In this document: piece after piece, positions 11,290 to 24,009 of the stretch
Position numbering within the stretch: the first letter of the stretch is position 1
Layout: each line of letters begins with the position of its first letter
Assembly (NCBI GenBank): GCA_047967505.1
Contig: CM106539.1
Source of the DNA: Dipteris shenzhenensis
Taxonomy: Eukaryota > Polypodiophyta > Polypodiopsida > Gleicheniales
Strand: one strand, 5' to 3'
DNA: 64,000 nt
The notes under the pieces: generated by a model
The model's database searches: none
What the model was told of the DNA's origin: nothing
What the model saw: the letters and a program-made list of their open reading frames with translations, nothing else
Translations under genes and position numbers: made by a program

Positions 11290-13280
11290 CAAGTAGGGTT
11301 AGGGTAGGTCCATGTCCGCTAGTATACTAACTCAACCCACACATCACTCATGAAGTAAAGTTTCTAACCTAGCTCCTTCATATATGACAAATGATGGTTC
11401 ATTGTACCCTTGAGGTACTTGATAATCCTTTCCACTAATTTCCAATGTGGTCACATGGTCTTGCCATGAATTAGCAAACCAAACCTATTACATAACAAAT
11501 ATCTCGTTTAGTTCCTATCCTCAAATAAATCGGTTTGCCAATTGCTTGGCTATATACAATGTGACATCTTGGAACTCCTCACTCTCAATCTAAAAGGTAT
11601 TGTGATTTATTTGAATAAGAGTGCTGACAAGCTTGCAATTCGCCATAAAAAATTATTTGAACATCTCATCAAGGTAGCTACTCCAATTAAGAAAGACACC
11701 ATCACCATCTTTGTTGGTCTCTACTCCCAAATTTCTCATGTCAAATTGCTTACTCAAGTCTTCACATTGTTGCCTGCAATGATCAAATCATCCATACATA
11801 GTGTAGTGAATGTCAAATTTCCATCTTGAGTCATGATGTGACCCATGATTATCTTCACTTTTGATAAACACTTTTGTCATGAAGTATACTATACCAAGCT
11901 CTTGAAGCTTGCTTCAAACCCTCAAGTGATTTCTTTAGTTTGCATACCATATGTTCTTTTCCATCTATGTCAAAACCTAGTGGTTTTGCATGTATATTTA
12001 TTCCTAGAAGAGTCCATTGAGAAAGGATGACTTGGCGAACATTCATGTCCAAAATGCATGCAACTAATAGTAGCAATCAGATGCTCTCCATTTCAATTAT
12101 TGATGCAAAATTTTCCTCAAAATCTACTTCTTCTTAACAAGAGTAATCTTTTGCAACCGATTTTTGTCATCTGCATTTAATTTAACTTTGTAAATGCAAC
12201 TATGTTTTTGTCTGGAGATGGTGGATCCACAAGTTCTCATTATCTATTTTTACAACAATTTCTTCACATTCTTCCTCCATACCTTCAATAAATGTTATAC
12301 CTGAGTTACTTCTTCAAAAGTTTATAGCTCTTGACATTTTTTAGTAAGCAACATAGATCTTGATGTCTAGATTTTCTTTTCTTTAATAATGCCATGTGCC
12401 TTTTCACCAACTTTCTCATGTGTATTGGTTGAGGTAATGTAAGTTGATTCAAGTTGATCAGATTTCTCTATACAAGAAAACTTGATGACTTTGATATCTT
12501 AATATTATTGCTGACTCGGAGTTGCATTTGAAGTTATCTAATCTTCGTACATCTCCTTGATTCTCCTATTTGTCTAGCTACATCATCCACTTAGTTTATC
12601 TCTCTTGTTGGATTTATGCTCCTATTGGTATTCTTTCAAAAATGGCATCTTGACTATAGAAGATCTTCTTTGTGGTTGGATTCTATAGCTTGTATGCTAC
12701 CTTCTACTCTATGTATCCACATATATATATATATAAATTTTTGATGCAAATTTGCTTCTAAATTTGAGCATATGTGCTATTGAGCCAAATACACAAAAAT
12801 GTCTCACCGTTGGCCTGACTCCTGTCCATGCTTCCTCTGATATCATACCTTTGAGTGCATGGGTTGAGTGCTTTAATAAACTATATGGCAATGTTTATAA
12901 CATTTTCCCATAATGAATTTGCCAAGGCACTCCTTTACAACATGCATCAAGCACTTTCACAAATTACCTGATCCTTTCTTTTTGCAACTCCATCCTAATC
13001 TAAAGGATTTGCTATAGTAGTCTGCCTCAAAATGCCATTGTCCTTGCAATAAGTCATCAAAATCCTATGATAAGTACTCTCTACCATAATCAATTCTCAA
13101 ACATCTAATCTTTCTTTATGATTGAGCTTCACCCATTGTCTTGAAGGCCTTGGACATAGTAAAAGTCTCAAATCTCTTCTATATGAGGAAGACAAACTTT
13201 TATATTTGCATCATCCATGAAAGTAGCAAAATATTTGATTCCTCCCAAAGAGCATGCATCTAGTTTGTATCCTTCAATAT
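11290..13280 (-). mobile_element. Decayed Ty1/copia remnant, integrase to RNase H
   Basis: Read on the minus strand from 13280 downwards: integrase core (GIKYFATFMDDANIKV, about 13260-13190), integrase end (LKGMISEEAWTG then a CVFGSIAH segment, about 12850-12760), reverse transcriptase (GKEHMVCKLKKSLEGLKQAS near 11940), catalytic box at about 11795 where YVDD has become CMDD (LCMDDLIIAGNN), and the start of RNase H (ERIIKYLKGTMNHHLSY, about 11440-11385). Frames are heavily shifted. No LTRs are recognisable. A dead internal fragment. Confidence 0.8.
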
Positions 13281-13559
13281 GTGGGTGAACAAAATCCAAT
13301 GGAGAAGGTAGGTGATATTATGAGCAACATTTCTTTAGCATGCCCAATCTATGAGCAATATTTGGAACCTATTGAGAACATTTTTGTAATGCTTATTTAT
13401 AGATTCCTAGCATAGTGTGCATAGGTTGCCATTGCCTTGGCCTAACATGGCATAAAAGCTATGATGAATATGTGTACAAAATGAAAATTCACAGATTGAG
13501 AAAATCAAGGATGCAAATATGGAGGATTTATATGATTGGCATATACATATGAGAAGAAT

Positions 13560-14120
13560 ACACCCCCCCCCCTCTCACCCCCAACAAAAAAAAGAAAAGG
13601 TTAAATTTTTTTTTGGGGGGATCCAAACAATTTTTTGGGGGCGTTGGGGGGTCTACAACCATTTGGGGCCTCCACCACCATTTTTGGGCCCCCCAAAAAA
13701 ATGGCATGAGGGACGAAAAATGGTTTAAATTCTTTCTTTTGGGCCTAAAAATGGCATGGAGGCCCCCCAAAGTTTTGGGTCCCTCACCTCTATTTTGGCC
13801 CCAAAAATCTTTTAACTTATCTTCTTGGGCCTAAAAATGGTCATGTGGAGGTCCCACAATGGTTGTAGACCCCAACACCCATAAAACACTTTCGGGCCCA
13901 AAATGATGTGGGGGACCATAAATGGTTGCAAACTCCACAACGCATGGGGCTTCACCGTGCCATTTTTTCTTTAGGGTCCCAAAAATGGCGATGGTATGTG
14001 TTTGCACCCCCCACCACCATTTTGAGGCAACCAATACTAGCATTAGAGGGTTTGTGACCAATTTTGCATCCTAACATTAGGGGTTCAAAAATGGTTGCAA
14101 ACCCCCCACTTTTGAACTGT
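13560..14120. repeat. Degenerate G-run/C-run repeat field
   Basis: Irregular units built around AAAAATGG followed by TTGCAAAC or CATG and by runs of C or G (GGGGGG, CCCCCC), repeated many times over about 550 bp, with homopolymer G and C tracts at the left end. Units are too diverged for a fixed period. Frames here are composition artefacts rich in Pro, Trp and Phe. Confidence 0.7.
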
Positions 14121-16200
14121 TGGCATTCAAATTTCAAGTGCAATTCTAACATTTGTAAAGGATTAAACTACTGCAATCTTCAAATGTACAATCATTTTTA
14201 ATCATTAGATGAAATTTGTTATGTTTAGTGTTTGCATTTAGCATTGCCATACAATTGTCATGCATAATTGTGAGCAATGTATTGACTACTACCATGAATA
14301 GGAAAGGGCTTGCATTCTAGTTTAACATTGATATTCACTTGTTGCTAGCCTATATAGTGTGCCTCTCTTTACACCATGTGCAAAATTTTGATACTAATAG
14401 GATATTATGCATCTCTTATTGTCAAAAAGAACCTCGGTCACTTTATTAGTGATCCTTGACCATATGATAAATTATTGGCTAGTGTCGATATATATCAAAC
14501 TTAGAAGATGTCTCATTGTGACCAATTGATCAGATTCATTGTGATATGTCTAATGCCTTGAATAGCAATTAGTTATCATCACCAATATATATTTTATGGG
14601 ATTTATCCAATGGCTTGATTGCATTTGAACCAATCTTTTCTAAAGCTCATGTTATGCACTTGAACCTTTGTAGCAAAATTTCATGTATCAGGTGGTCTAA
14701 TAGGCGAACACATTTATGGTGCTTTTTGAGATGTATAATACACTCTCTTATTAGGATTGGCATCCTATAATCTCATCTACCACAATTGAGGATAACTCTT
14801 CTACTTGAGCTATGTCCTCCACAAACTCATTTTGAGTTTAACTACCCTCATTCTAAGTTTATCTCTTATACTTGAGCTATGTCCTCCACCAATTCATTCT
14901 AAGTTTAATAGAAGTGCAATGCATGCTCTTGTCACAACTTTCCCTTGTTGAGTTTGACTACTATCGACTACTTTTGTTGCCTGAGTATATTGATTTTTTG
15001 GCCTGAGTTGTGCAATGGGTGGATTCCTCATTATAGGGTGAGGACATATTAATGGAAAATTGCTCATATCAAATTCGTCATGCAATTAGATAGAAGCTAT
15101 GAGTAAATCATTGCAATCAAGGTTATTATGAAGTGGACCTCAAGAACTTCTTGACAAGTGACCCTCGCCTTTGGATAAGCAAGGGGTAGATCAATACATC
15201 ATCAATAACCTCGATTTAAAGCTCTTAGATATGCCCGAGCAACTTGGCAACATACATTCAATCAGATCTCCACTCAATGTCACCAAATTTGACCTACATT
15301 GGACCAATCCAATGGTCTTGAAGGCACTAACCATCTTCTTCAAGCCTAAACCCCAACTATGCTTAGGTTCCACCAACCTCGACCAAACTTCCCACCAAAG
15401 CCCCTACCAAGTTGTGGCAAAGATCCATTCACTCCCCTCACTACTAGGATACCCTTCCCCCCATCATGACCTTCCTCCAATATAGCAAGAGAAATTATAC
15501 ACATACATGCATGTGGGAGTAGAATGCCCTTAAGGAGGACCTGAGGAAACTTAAAACATTTCCATTACTAGTTCCTTAAGGGCAATGCTAAAAAGCTGGG
15601 AGGTATGAGGCCACCCAAGATTGGGTGGTTGCGGCGAGCATCTCGTTACACACAGACGCCGCCCATGACCAAACCTTCCAATCCTATGTGGATTCCACAT
15701 CATGCCCTCACCAAGCACTTCCGTGGGAAGCCAAGCTTGGTTGCCCCCAGCGATGGGCATCCTTCAAATTGCCTATGTTTTCAAGGTCCCTGAAATTATT
15801 GGGAATGCTTTTTATTACAAAAAAAAAACTTCATAGTACTTGGGTGGTGTAAACGGGTGGGCACTCAGGTTTTAAAACCCAGTGGGGTGTGCCCATTCCT
15901 GATTACCCATGACTCTTTTTGGGTGGCCAAATGTTGGGCTCTATGTGGGCACACTTGGGCGGTGTGTAAAGAGCCTCAGACAGAGGAAGAGAATGCAAGA
16001 TGAAGGTTGGATGTGTTTTCGGAGGGACATGTTTCCCGGCACGATATATAATATGCCGGTGGTCAACATTAGATTGGCAACACCTCAACGTGGCCCTCAA
16101 GGCAAAGACCTGGACCAAAGTCAAGGGAGTGAGGGCACTTGTGTGATAACTGCCAGGCTCAAGTGTCATGCTCAGAATCCACGTCAGCACTTTCTTTACC
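14121..16200. other. Intergenic DNA upstream of the SYP4 gene
   Basis: No recognisable gene. It contains a small diverged repeat (ACTTGAGCTATGTCCTCCAC at about 14801 and 14871) and a 104-codon frame at 15171-15485 without known features. GC content rises after about 15.6 kb toward the gene. A TATA-like string (GATATATAATATG) lies near 16042, about 500 bp upstream of the start codon; its role is unknown. Confidence 0.4.
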
Positions 16201-16557
16201 CCACATAGCCTTTGCCATTCACAAAGCCTAAAGCTTTGTTCTATCTTTTGCTAATGTATTGTCTCCTTCCTGAACACAGCCATTTGATTTGATCCGATCT
16301 TCTCTCTGCTCAGGTTTTGCTCGCACATCCTCCCAGATCCAGCATTTGCCGAGCGCTTGCCTCGACTTTGAATGATTTCCCGTCGTGTGCAGAAATCTTT
16401 CCTCCTCCAATGGCTTAACCGTCTTGCCATCCGTCTTTTGCCCGATTCACAGATCCGAGAACCTCTAGCTGCGACATAGAAATATTGAAGATTAGGTTCC
16501 TGCTTGCAGATCTCCAACCTGCCACATCTTGGGGATAGAATCTTTCATCTGGGCGCA
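16201..16557 (+). promoter_or_regulatory. Likely 5' UTR / proximal promoter of SYP4
   Basis: CT-rich sequence directly before the start codon, typical of a plant 5' leader. Exact transcription start cannot be read from sequence alone. Confidence 0.4.
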
Positions 16558-16742
16558 ATGGCCACTCGCAATCGCACTGCCCTGTTTCGCAAGTACAGGG
16601 ATGCCTTGCGGCAAGTCAGGGTCTCCTCTAGTCCATCCTCGGGGCCTTCGTCGGGACCTGTGATCGAATTGGCAACTGCACCTTTCTTGAACCAGAAAGC
16701 TGGATATAATGTCGTCAGCACTGTTGATGTCGACAACCCTCG
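16558..16742 (+). CDS. SYP4: SYP4 exon 1 (N-peptide)
   Basis: Starts at the first in-frame ATG, which opens the conserved MATRNRT peptide, and ends after two bases of an Arg codon before GTATGC. Codes about 61 residues including the VPS45-binding N-peptide and a Ser/Pro-rich linker. Confidence 0.93.
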
Positions 16743-19700
16743 GTATGCGTTTAATTCCTTCGTAGTCCACAGCCAGCACAACGATGTTCTTGTCATGCCA
16801 GAGTTTGCTTTAGTGGAGGTTGAATGGGATCTTCTATGTTTTATTTCATATTCTCAGATCCCAGGCGCGAATGAACATTAGCGTAGGTTTTGGCGCTTGG
16901 AACCGATTTAGCCATTTTTGGTGCGCTGCTCCTTGTTTTTTTGAGGTGGCTGCATCCCTTGAATGGACAAACTCGATCCAACTGTTTTGTGGAGAGACAC
17001 GTTCTGCACCCTTTTTCAGATTGGTTTGCTTTGAGAACTGGTTTTTGAGTCGCATGCTTTGGAGGTTGAGTTTCATGTGTGCACCTATCTTTGTGACAGT
17101 CATCGTTCTGAAGGCCTTAAAGTTCTCAACAATGAATACATGCTTTTGAAGGTCATGCTTTATGTGTTCTTACTGCTCAATACGCATGCAACAGGCATCT
17201 TGCTATAATTATAGAAGTATTCAAACAATAAGTACAAGCATTGGAAGCCTATTTATGTGTTGGCTCATCGAAGGGAAACATTTGTAAGTCCAGCTGTCAC
17301 GTATTTGGCAACATTAGGGCTCGCTTGTCTTGGAAAAGCCCCAAGATAACAAGATAAGAACAATGCTGAAAGCAAAGTCCTTCCTTTTGCCTGTCTGCCG
17401 GTAATGCTGCCCACTAGCTTAATGTCTGGCACCGTGGAGGGTGGAGATCATTCTCTCATATTTGAGCCCTTTTGTGTTGGCTATCCTATTAGTCCAAGCC
17501 CATTGGGAAGGCATTAACTCCTTTCCATTCCCTGTCTCGGTCTTCCTGCCATGTTTGTGGCTTCCTAGCATAGGTGAAGTTCAAATCGGTACATCTCATT
17601 GTCAAGATTGCTGTTCATGATATGAAATTAAACTGAGGCTGCTGGGAAGCCTCCCTCAAACCTTGAGACTGGCCCAAATGCTGCATGAGCTATGGGTCAG
17701 CTGGTTAGCAAAGCTTTTGATCTCTTGTACTGCTTATCCTGTAGCATTTTCATTCATAACTCGTCACTGCCGCATTTTGTTCAAATGGCAAGCCAAATGA
17801 CAATCGTAGCCAGGAATAATAGCTTTTGGGATTTCTGTTTTATGTTGGTCTCCATTAGATGCTTATAGTAAGTTTCCTCTGCTGCTGTGTGCCTCTGCTG
17901 TGGGGCTTCAGTGCCTTTCTGTGTGTGGGGACGATATATATTATTATTATTATTTTTTTTTGGGGGGGGGGGGGGGCCTGGTCTGCCTCTTCTGTCTACT
18001 TGTCGGCTGGCCTTCTAACAGGCCACTAGTGCCCTTAACCAGGCTGACCAGTAGTCCCTTGGCTGACCCCATATGGCCCATCAACCTGCTGTGTCTACTG
18101 GCTGCCCTAAATCTTGGGCTATACAAAGCTCTCCGGTCTTTCCATTCCAGCCCTTGACCAGGGCCATAGCCCTGCAAATATGGCAGCCAGCAATGCCTAG
18201 ATGGTTTATTCAATGTAGTGTGGTACATTCTCAAAGCACACTACATGGTTTATTCAATGTATCGAAAAATAGTACACTCAGAAACCACACTACATGGACA
18301 GTACATGTACCTGCTGTCTATGTAGTGTGGTTTGTGAGTACTATTTTTCAATATGTTTTGACTCCTCTCTTGGAATTTTTTATTCAAGTATTGGTTGTAA
18401 TATATTGCCGTTTGACATTTACATGTATGTTTGGACATTTCTGACTAGGATTTCCAAGTGTGATCTTGTGAACGTGAGAGGACTTGAGCTAGAATTACAT
18501 GGTCACATACTATAATTCTGTAACACACACACACACACACACACACACAATTTTTTTTTGGGGTGAAATCCAGTTGTCATTATATTACAAGAAACAGTCC
18601 CGAAGAAAGGGACAATCAGCTACAAGCAGAAGATGTCATTATATGACAAGAAGGCAGTATAATCAAGATCCTGAGCATATAGACAATCGTAAAACAATTG
18701 TCGCAGGGATGCTCAGAAGAACTAGTACTTGGCAAGAAAAGGATCACCAAAGACGTAATGATTGTGGTAATTACATAGAGTCCATAGTGCCCGATAACAA
18801 ACCTGATAAAACAGAAAATAAAATCCCTGCTGCACAGGGTGAAAGCCAAACAACCAAAAATTCCTGCCAAAAGATGGGCTACGGAAAAGAGCCTGTAGCT
18901 GCTGCTGTAATAAAAACAAGAAATCACAGGACTCTGGGCAGTGCAAAAACAGATGAGGCATAGAATCTTGTATAGACAGACATAGTCGGCAAGTGGCAGT
19001 AGCAATACGACAATCTGTCCAAAGGGAAGAACCCCAAGCATAACCTGCCAAAAAAAGAACAACTGTCAAAGAGGGAGTTTGGTATCCCAAATGTGCTGCA
19101 ATCTTGTCCGCCGCTGCCAAGAGGAGTGCGTCATAGACCAGATGCGATTAGCATGAAAAGAACCCAAGGGGAAGGCAGCAAAATTCGATACAAAGATGCC
19201 ACCATGATATCAACTAATGGTAATGCATGGCAAGCGGATCATCTGATTGGAGAACTGAGTCTTTGAGGCTATCATGAATCTCAAGACCAGGTACTGGCTG
19301 AAAATCATAGAGCATTTGTGATATAATGCCATAAAGGCCTATAATGCTGTCCCAAAGCATACTATCTGACAGCTGCAGGAAAAAAGATAACTATACCAGC
19401 TGCATCTAGCACATCTTCCGCATGGTACATACCTTAAGACCAAAGAAAATAAGAGCAGCGAGGTTCTTGCAAGGCCAAAGGAGGCGTAAAGGCCTTTGAC
19501 CAAATGAAAACTTTCAGCACACAAAAAGTTGTGTGCAAGAATGTTCCTGCCATTCCATTTACGATGGGAGAGTATGTGCTTCCAATCAACAATCAAACGA
19601 GAGACAAATGGGCATCCCTTGACTTTGTCTTCAATGTGACCTAGAAGAAAATCCCAATGAGAGGGCTGCCAAGTGCCAAAAGTTGGAGAAGACAAGTGCA

Positions 19701-22700
19701 AAACCAAACGTTGCACCATGAAAATCCATGGGTGATGACCTTGCCTTAAGGATTCCCGAAGAACTGATACTTACCCCCCCCAGCATCCTCCCTCCCCCCC
19801 CCCCCCCGCACACACACTCATGCACGTACGCACCCTTTTTGTCATAGAATGATGTCTTCTGATACTTGTAGCTGATTGTCCCTTTCTTTGAGACTGTTTT
19901 TTTGTAATATAATGATGACAAGTGGATTTCACCACAAAAATGTGTGTGTGTGTGTGGACATGTACAATTCACTCCAAAAAAAAGTTGCATGTACATGTAA
20001 ACATCTATGCATATATACATATACATATACATATATATATACATTCAGTCATACATATGTATGTATGCATATATGCATATATGTGTGTGTTTATTCTAGT
20101 GTTATGAAGGTATACTTTTCTGTCACCTTAGCGGACATGCAAGTTTTATGAGAATTTTCATCCAAGTGGTGGCCATCTGCTGTGCTTGAATAATTTATCT
20201 TTTGAGGATGTGTATGCCCCTGCAGTTTACCTTATCAAATATTCGCCCGTTCTATAAAAAATTACAATTTGTAAGATTGGATATATTCTAGCCTTATGAA
20301 TGTATATTTTCTGCAAGCTCTATAAGAATTTTCGTCCAAGCGGTGGCCAGCTGTTGTGCTTCAATAATTTATCTTTTGAGGGTGCGTATGCCCTGGTAGC
20401 TACCTTATCAAATATTTGCCTGTTCTGCAAAAAATTACAAATTTGTCATGTTGGTTCAATTCGTATGAAGGTATATTTTTTTGTCACCTCAGAGGACAAT
20501 GCAAGTTTTAAAAGGATTTTCGTCCAAACGGGGGCCAGCTGTTGTGCTCCAATGATTTGTCTTTTCAGGGTGCATATGCCCCAGCATCAGCTACCTTATC
20601 AAATATTCACTTGTCCTATAAAAATTACAATCTTTATAGAACAGGCCACTTGTGCCTGGCATTGGTGCACGTGACATATATACACATATACATACAAATG
20701 TGTGTGTGTGTGTTTGTACATACACACATACTTGCATGCATGTGGTTGTGTACAGATGCGCGTGCACACACTTTTTTTTAAAGTAAAATCCAGTGTATTT
20801 ATATTCTCATGAATTTACAAGATGGGAAGTCTCCAAAATGGAGAGTATCCCAAAGATCAGAAACATAAAAAGAAAAGCTCTATGCAAGAAGCATGGATAT
20901 CACCCTCATGGCAGGCATCATATGAGGATTGCCACAATGAGGCTCGGAAAGATTCATATGACTTGTGAATCTGGCGACCCAAGTATGCCAAATTATGCTC
21001 ACTCCAGATTGTCCAAAGAGCCCAATATCTGACCCATGAGAGAAATAGTGAATAGTGAGACAAAGACCTCATAAATCTTCCAAATAACAAAAAATGTTTC
21101 CCAAATCTGTGGCTCGGGAAACGGAGCCGAAGATGATCTGAAATTCTTCCAAGGAGGTTCCTAGAACACGGGCAGTGCCATAGCAAATGAGGGACAGTCT
21201 CTGAAGGAGCTCGACATCGTAAACATGTGGATGGTGCAATGTGACGTTTGGCAAGTGTGATTCCCACTGACAAAGTGCCGGTCATGCATCTCCAAAGAAA
21301 AAGTCTTTGTTTCAAAGGCATTTTACACTTCCATAATATCCGGAGATTCTTCCGCCACCATGAAAGGGGCTTTCTGATATGCCACAGAGTATTAGCATAT
21401 TGCTGAATCCATGGAGCAGGTTGAAGAAGCCTGTAGGCTTTGATGGAGGTCAAGACAGGCAGAGGAACAGGATGAGAGCATGTAGCAGAGGGCTGCAATT
21501 GCCAATCCATAAGCCTGTCTGTGCCAGCCACAGGAGGAACAGGTAGAAGAGGATGTAACAAATCAGCAATTTTCTTCCATATCGACCTATGATGCATTCC
21601 CAATGCATAGGAAGCAGTGGCCGGAGGAAAAGATAAGACATAGCCCTGATCATCTACCACATCATTTATGTATCTAATTCCCAATTTCATGAGATTATAT
21701 GCCCGAACAAGTCCCTGTAAAGCAAGTGGAATGTCAAAGATGGCACTCCAATGAATACTTTCTTTCCTCATTGAGTTTGTCCCCGAGCAATTATCGGGAG
21801 CCCATTTGACCTTAGAAAGTACTTGTTTCCAGCAAGTATCAGAGCAGTAGAGAAAGGACAGCCAGGTATCTTCCCTACAAATCTCCCAATGACAACCTCC
21901 CAATGATCAGTAGTCCAATGGCCATATGCCGATGTCCTCATGTTGACACACATGGATGCTATCATACAAGTCCATGGCTGTTGTTGACGGAAAAAAGTAT
22001 GGAGCATAGTCGCCTTCCTTGCAAGTACATGATATCTTATATTGAGAACATTAAGTCCACCATGCATCCTAGGAGAGCACACCATTTCCATCTTCATCAG
22101 TCTCAATGCTTTCACAGTAGTTTTTGTCCTCCAGTTTTTGTCCTCCATAACAGCTCCATAGCTTGAGACATAAAGGCTGAAATATCTCTGGGGGACCAAT
22201 GTAACAAAGGCAAAAAGAACTGAACATAGGACATTACAATGGACTGTACTATTCTGAGCCTGACATGAAGTGGCCAAGTAGAAATTTTCCAATATCAAGT
22301 AGAAATTTTCCAATATTCCAGTTTATGTTGAAGTCTTTGGAAGATCCATTTTAACTGCTGCTTCCTGGTGATATGCCATCCTATAGGATATCCCAAATGC
22401 CTGACTACATCTTTGGAATGCACCACCTGACCTGGCCAGAGAATAGAATGCCAGTCACATTGTTTCAGGGGAAGCAATTTAGATTTGTTAAAATTGACAT
22501 GCAATCCCGCTGCTAATCCATACAATGATAGTGTGGTCATAAGCATGTGAACTTCCCGGGGAGAATTTTGTGGCATAAAGAAGGAATCATCAGCATATGC
22601 TTGTGCCAAAAAAGATGCAGCCTCAGGGATTTTAAGACCAGTCATCTGTCCTGTGTTTGTAAGATGATCAAGATACATCAAGAGGGGATGGGTCGCAATA

Positions 22701-23978
22701 GCATAGAAGAGAGCACTAAGAGGGCAGCCCTGTCTAACTGATCTCCTCAATGTCCATGACCGAGATAGATGACCCCCAAGAATGCACTGAGAAGTGGAGC
22801 CAGAATAAAGCCAATAAACTGCATTTGCTATCTTGGGACCAAAGCCTAACTTTGTCATGATTTGAGAGATAAAATCCCATTGAACAGTGTCAAATGCCTT
22901 AGCAATATCTACCTGCAATATGAGCACATCTTGATGCGAGTACTTAGCATATTCAATTGCAGTCAATGCATTTGAGATATTGTCACGGATTTGTCTTCGC
23001 GGCACAAATCCATACTGATGAGGATGAAGGCCCGCATTCAATATCCCATGAAGCCTATACACAATCATTTTGGCAATGAGTTTGTAAACTATAGGCATCA
23101 AAGTAATAGGCCTCCAATCTGACATATGGTGACACAGATGTTTTTTGGGCACAAGTTTGATTATGCCATGCTTCCAAAGGGGCGGCAAGTGATTTTCTTG
23201 CCAGGCAACATTGATCATTTGCAAAAGGACATTTTTCAAATCATCCCAAAAAGAAATATAAAATTCCACCGTAAGACCATCCCAACCAGGGGACTTGTAT
23301 TTGCTGAGGTGGGACAATGCATTATCAAGTTCTGTGTCAGTAAAAGGTCTCTCCAATGTAAGTGCATCATCCATTTCCACTATCTCAGAAACATATTGAA
23401 GAAATTCAATCCTTGCATCAGTCACTTGATTTGATGGGGAACCAGGAGTAGAGAACAATTTCTGGAAATAATTTTGGCATTCATCTTGGAGATCAGAGAA
23501 AGAGTGCGTCCAAGAGCCTTCTATCTTCCTTACCCTTAGACATGAGTTTTTCTTTCGAGTAGCATGCAGGCCCTGGAAGAAGGCTTTTGATGAGCAGCCC
23601 TTATCCATGAGAGGCTTCATTCTTGCTCTAATCTGCCATTTGTGCAATTTCCTCTGATCATTATCATTCAGTTTGATCCGAGCATGTGAAAGGGAATCAT
23701 TTTCTGATTCAGAGAGGCCTGAAATGTGAAAATTCAGTCAATTGTTGTGCTGTCCTTTTTGCCCATTTAACCTCATTCCTCCATTTAGTCATATGCCAGT
23801 TTCCATACTCCCTAATGACATTTTGTATACGAGAGACAAAACTGTCCCAAGCATAATCCATGTCCTCCTGGGCATGCAAAGGCAAGGGATGAATTGCAAG
23901 TCTGATCATTTGCTGGAAATATTGATGTCGGAGATAAGCCTGATTAACATGCAGTAATCTACTGGAAAGAGGAACGCA

Positions 23979-24009
<31 letters not shown>

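Larger units (their letters stand above)
20857..23950 (-). pseudogene. LINE ORF2 reverse transcriptase pseudogene
   Basis: Minus strand. From 23950: linker; RT palm with VDIAKAFDTVQWDF (motif A), SVRQGCPLSALFYAI, and AQAYADDSFF near 22600-22570 (catalytic YADD intact); the thumb ends in KLEYWKIST before a TGA at 22295. The same frame continues for a stretch after the duplication, then shifts at about 22133; MVCSPRMHGGLNVLN follows, then from about 21850 a third frame runs to a stop at 20857 with CLRCRAPSETVPHLLWHC, the Cys/His zinc-finger region. RT would copy LINE RNA at a nicked target; this copy cannot make the full protein. Confidence 0.9.
20772..23978 (-). mobile_element. L1-type LINE, 5'-truncated, in SYP4 intron 1
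   Basis: A 3.2-kb minus-strand insertion. Its A-tail is the T-run at 20772-20779. The flanks share TGCACACAC (20763-20771 and 23979-23987), a plausible target duplication inside (CA)n. ORF2 starts partway, so the endonuclease part is missing. RT, connection and C-terminal zinc-finger regions remain. Three or more lesions (a nonsense codon from a 21-bp duplication, a frameshift from a 14-bp duplication, another shift near 21.8 kb) make it inactive. It sits in antisense orientation to the host gene. Confidence 0.92.
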
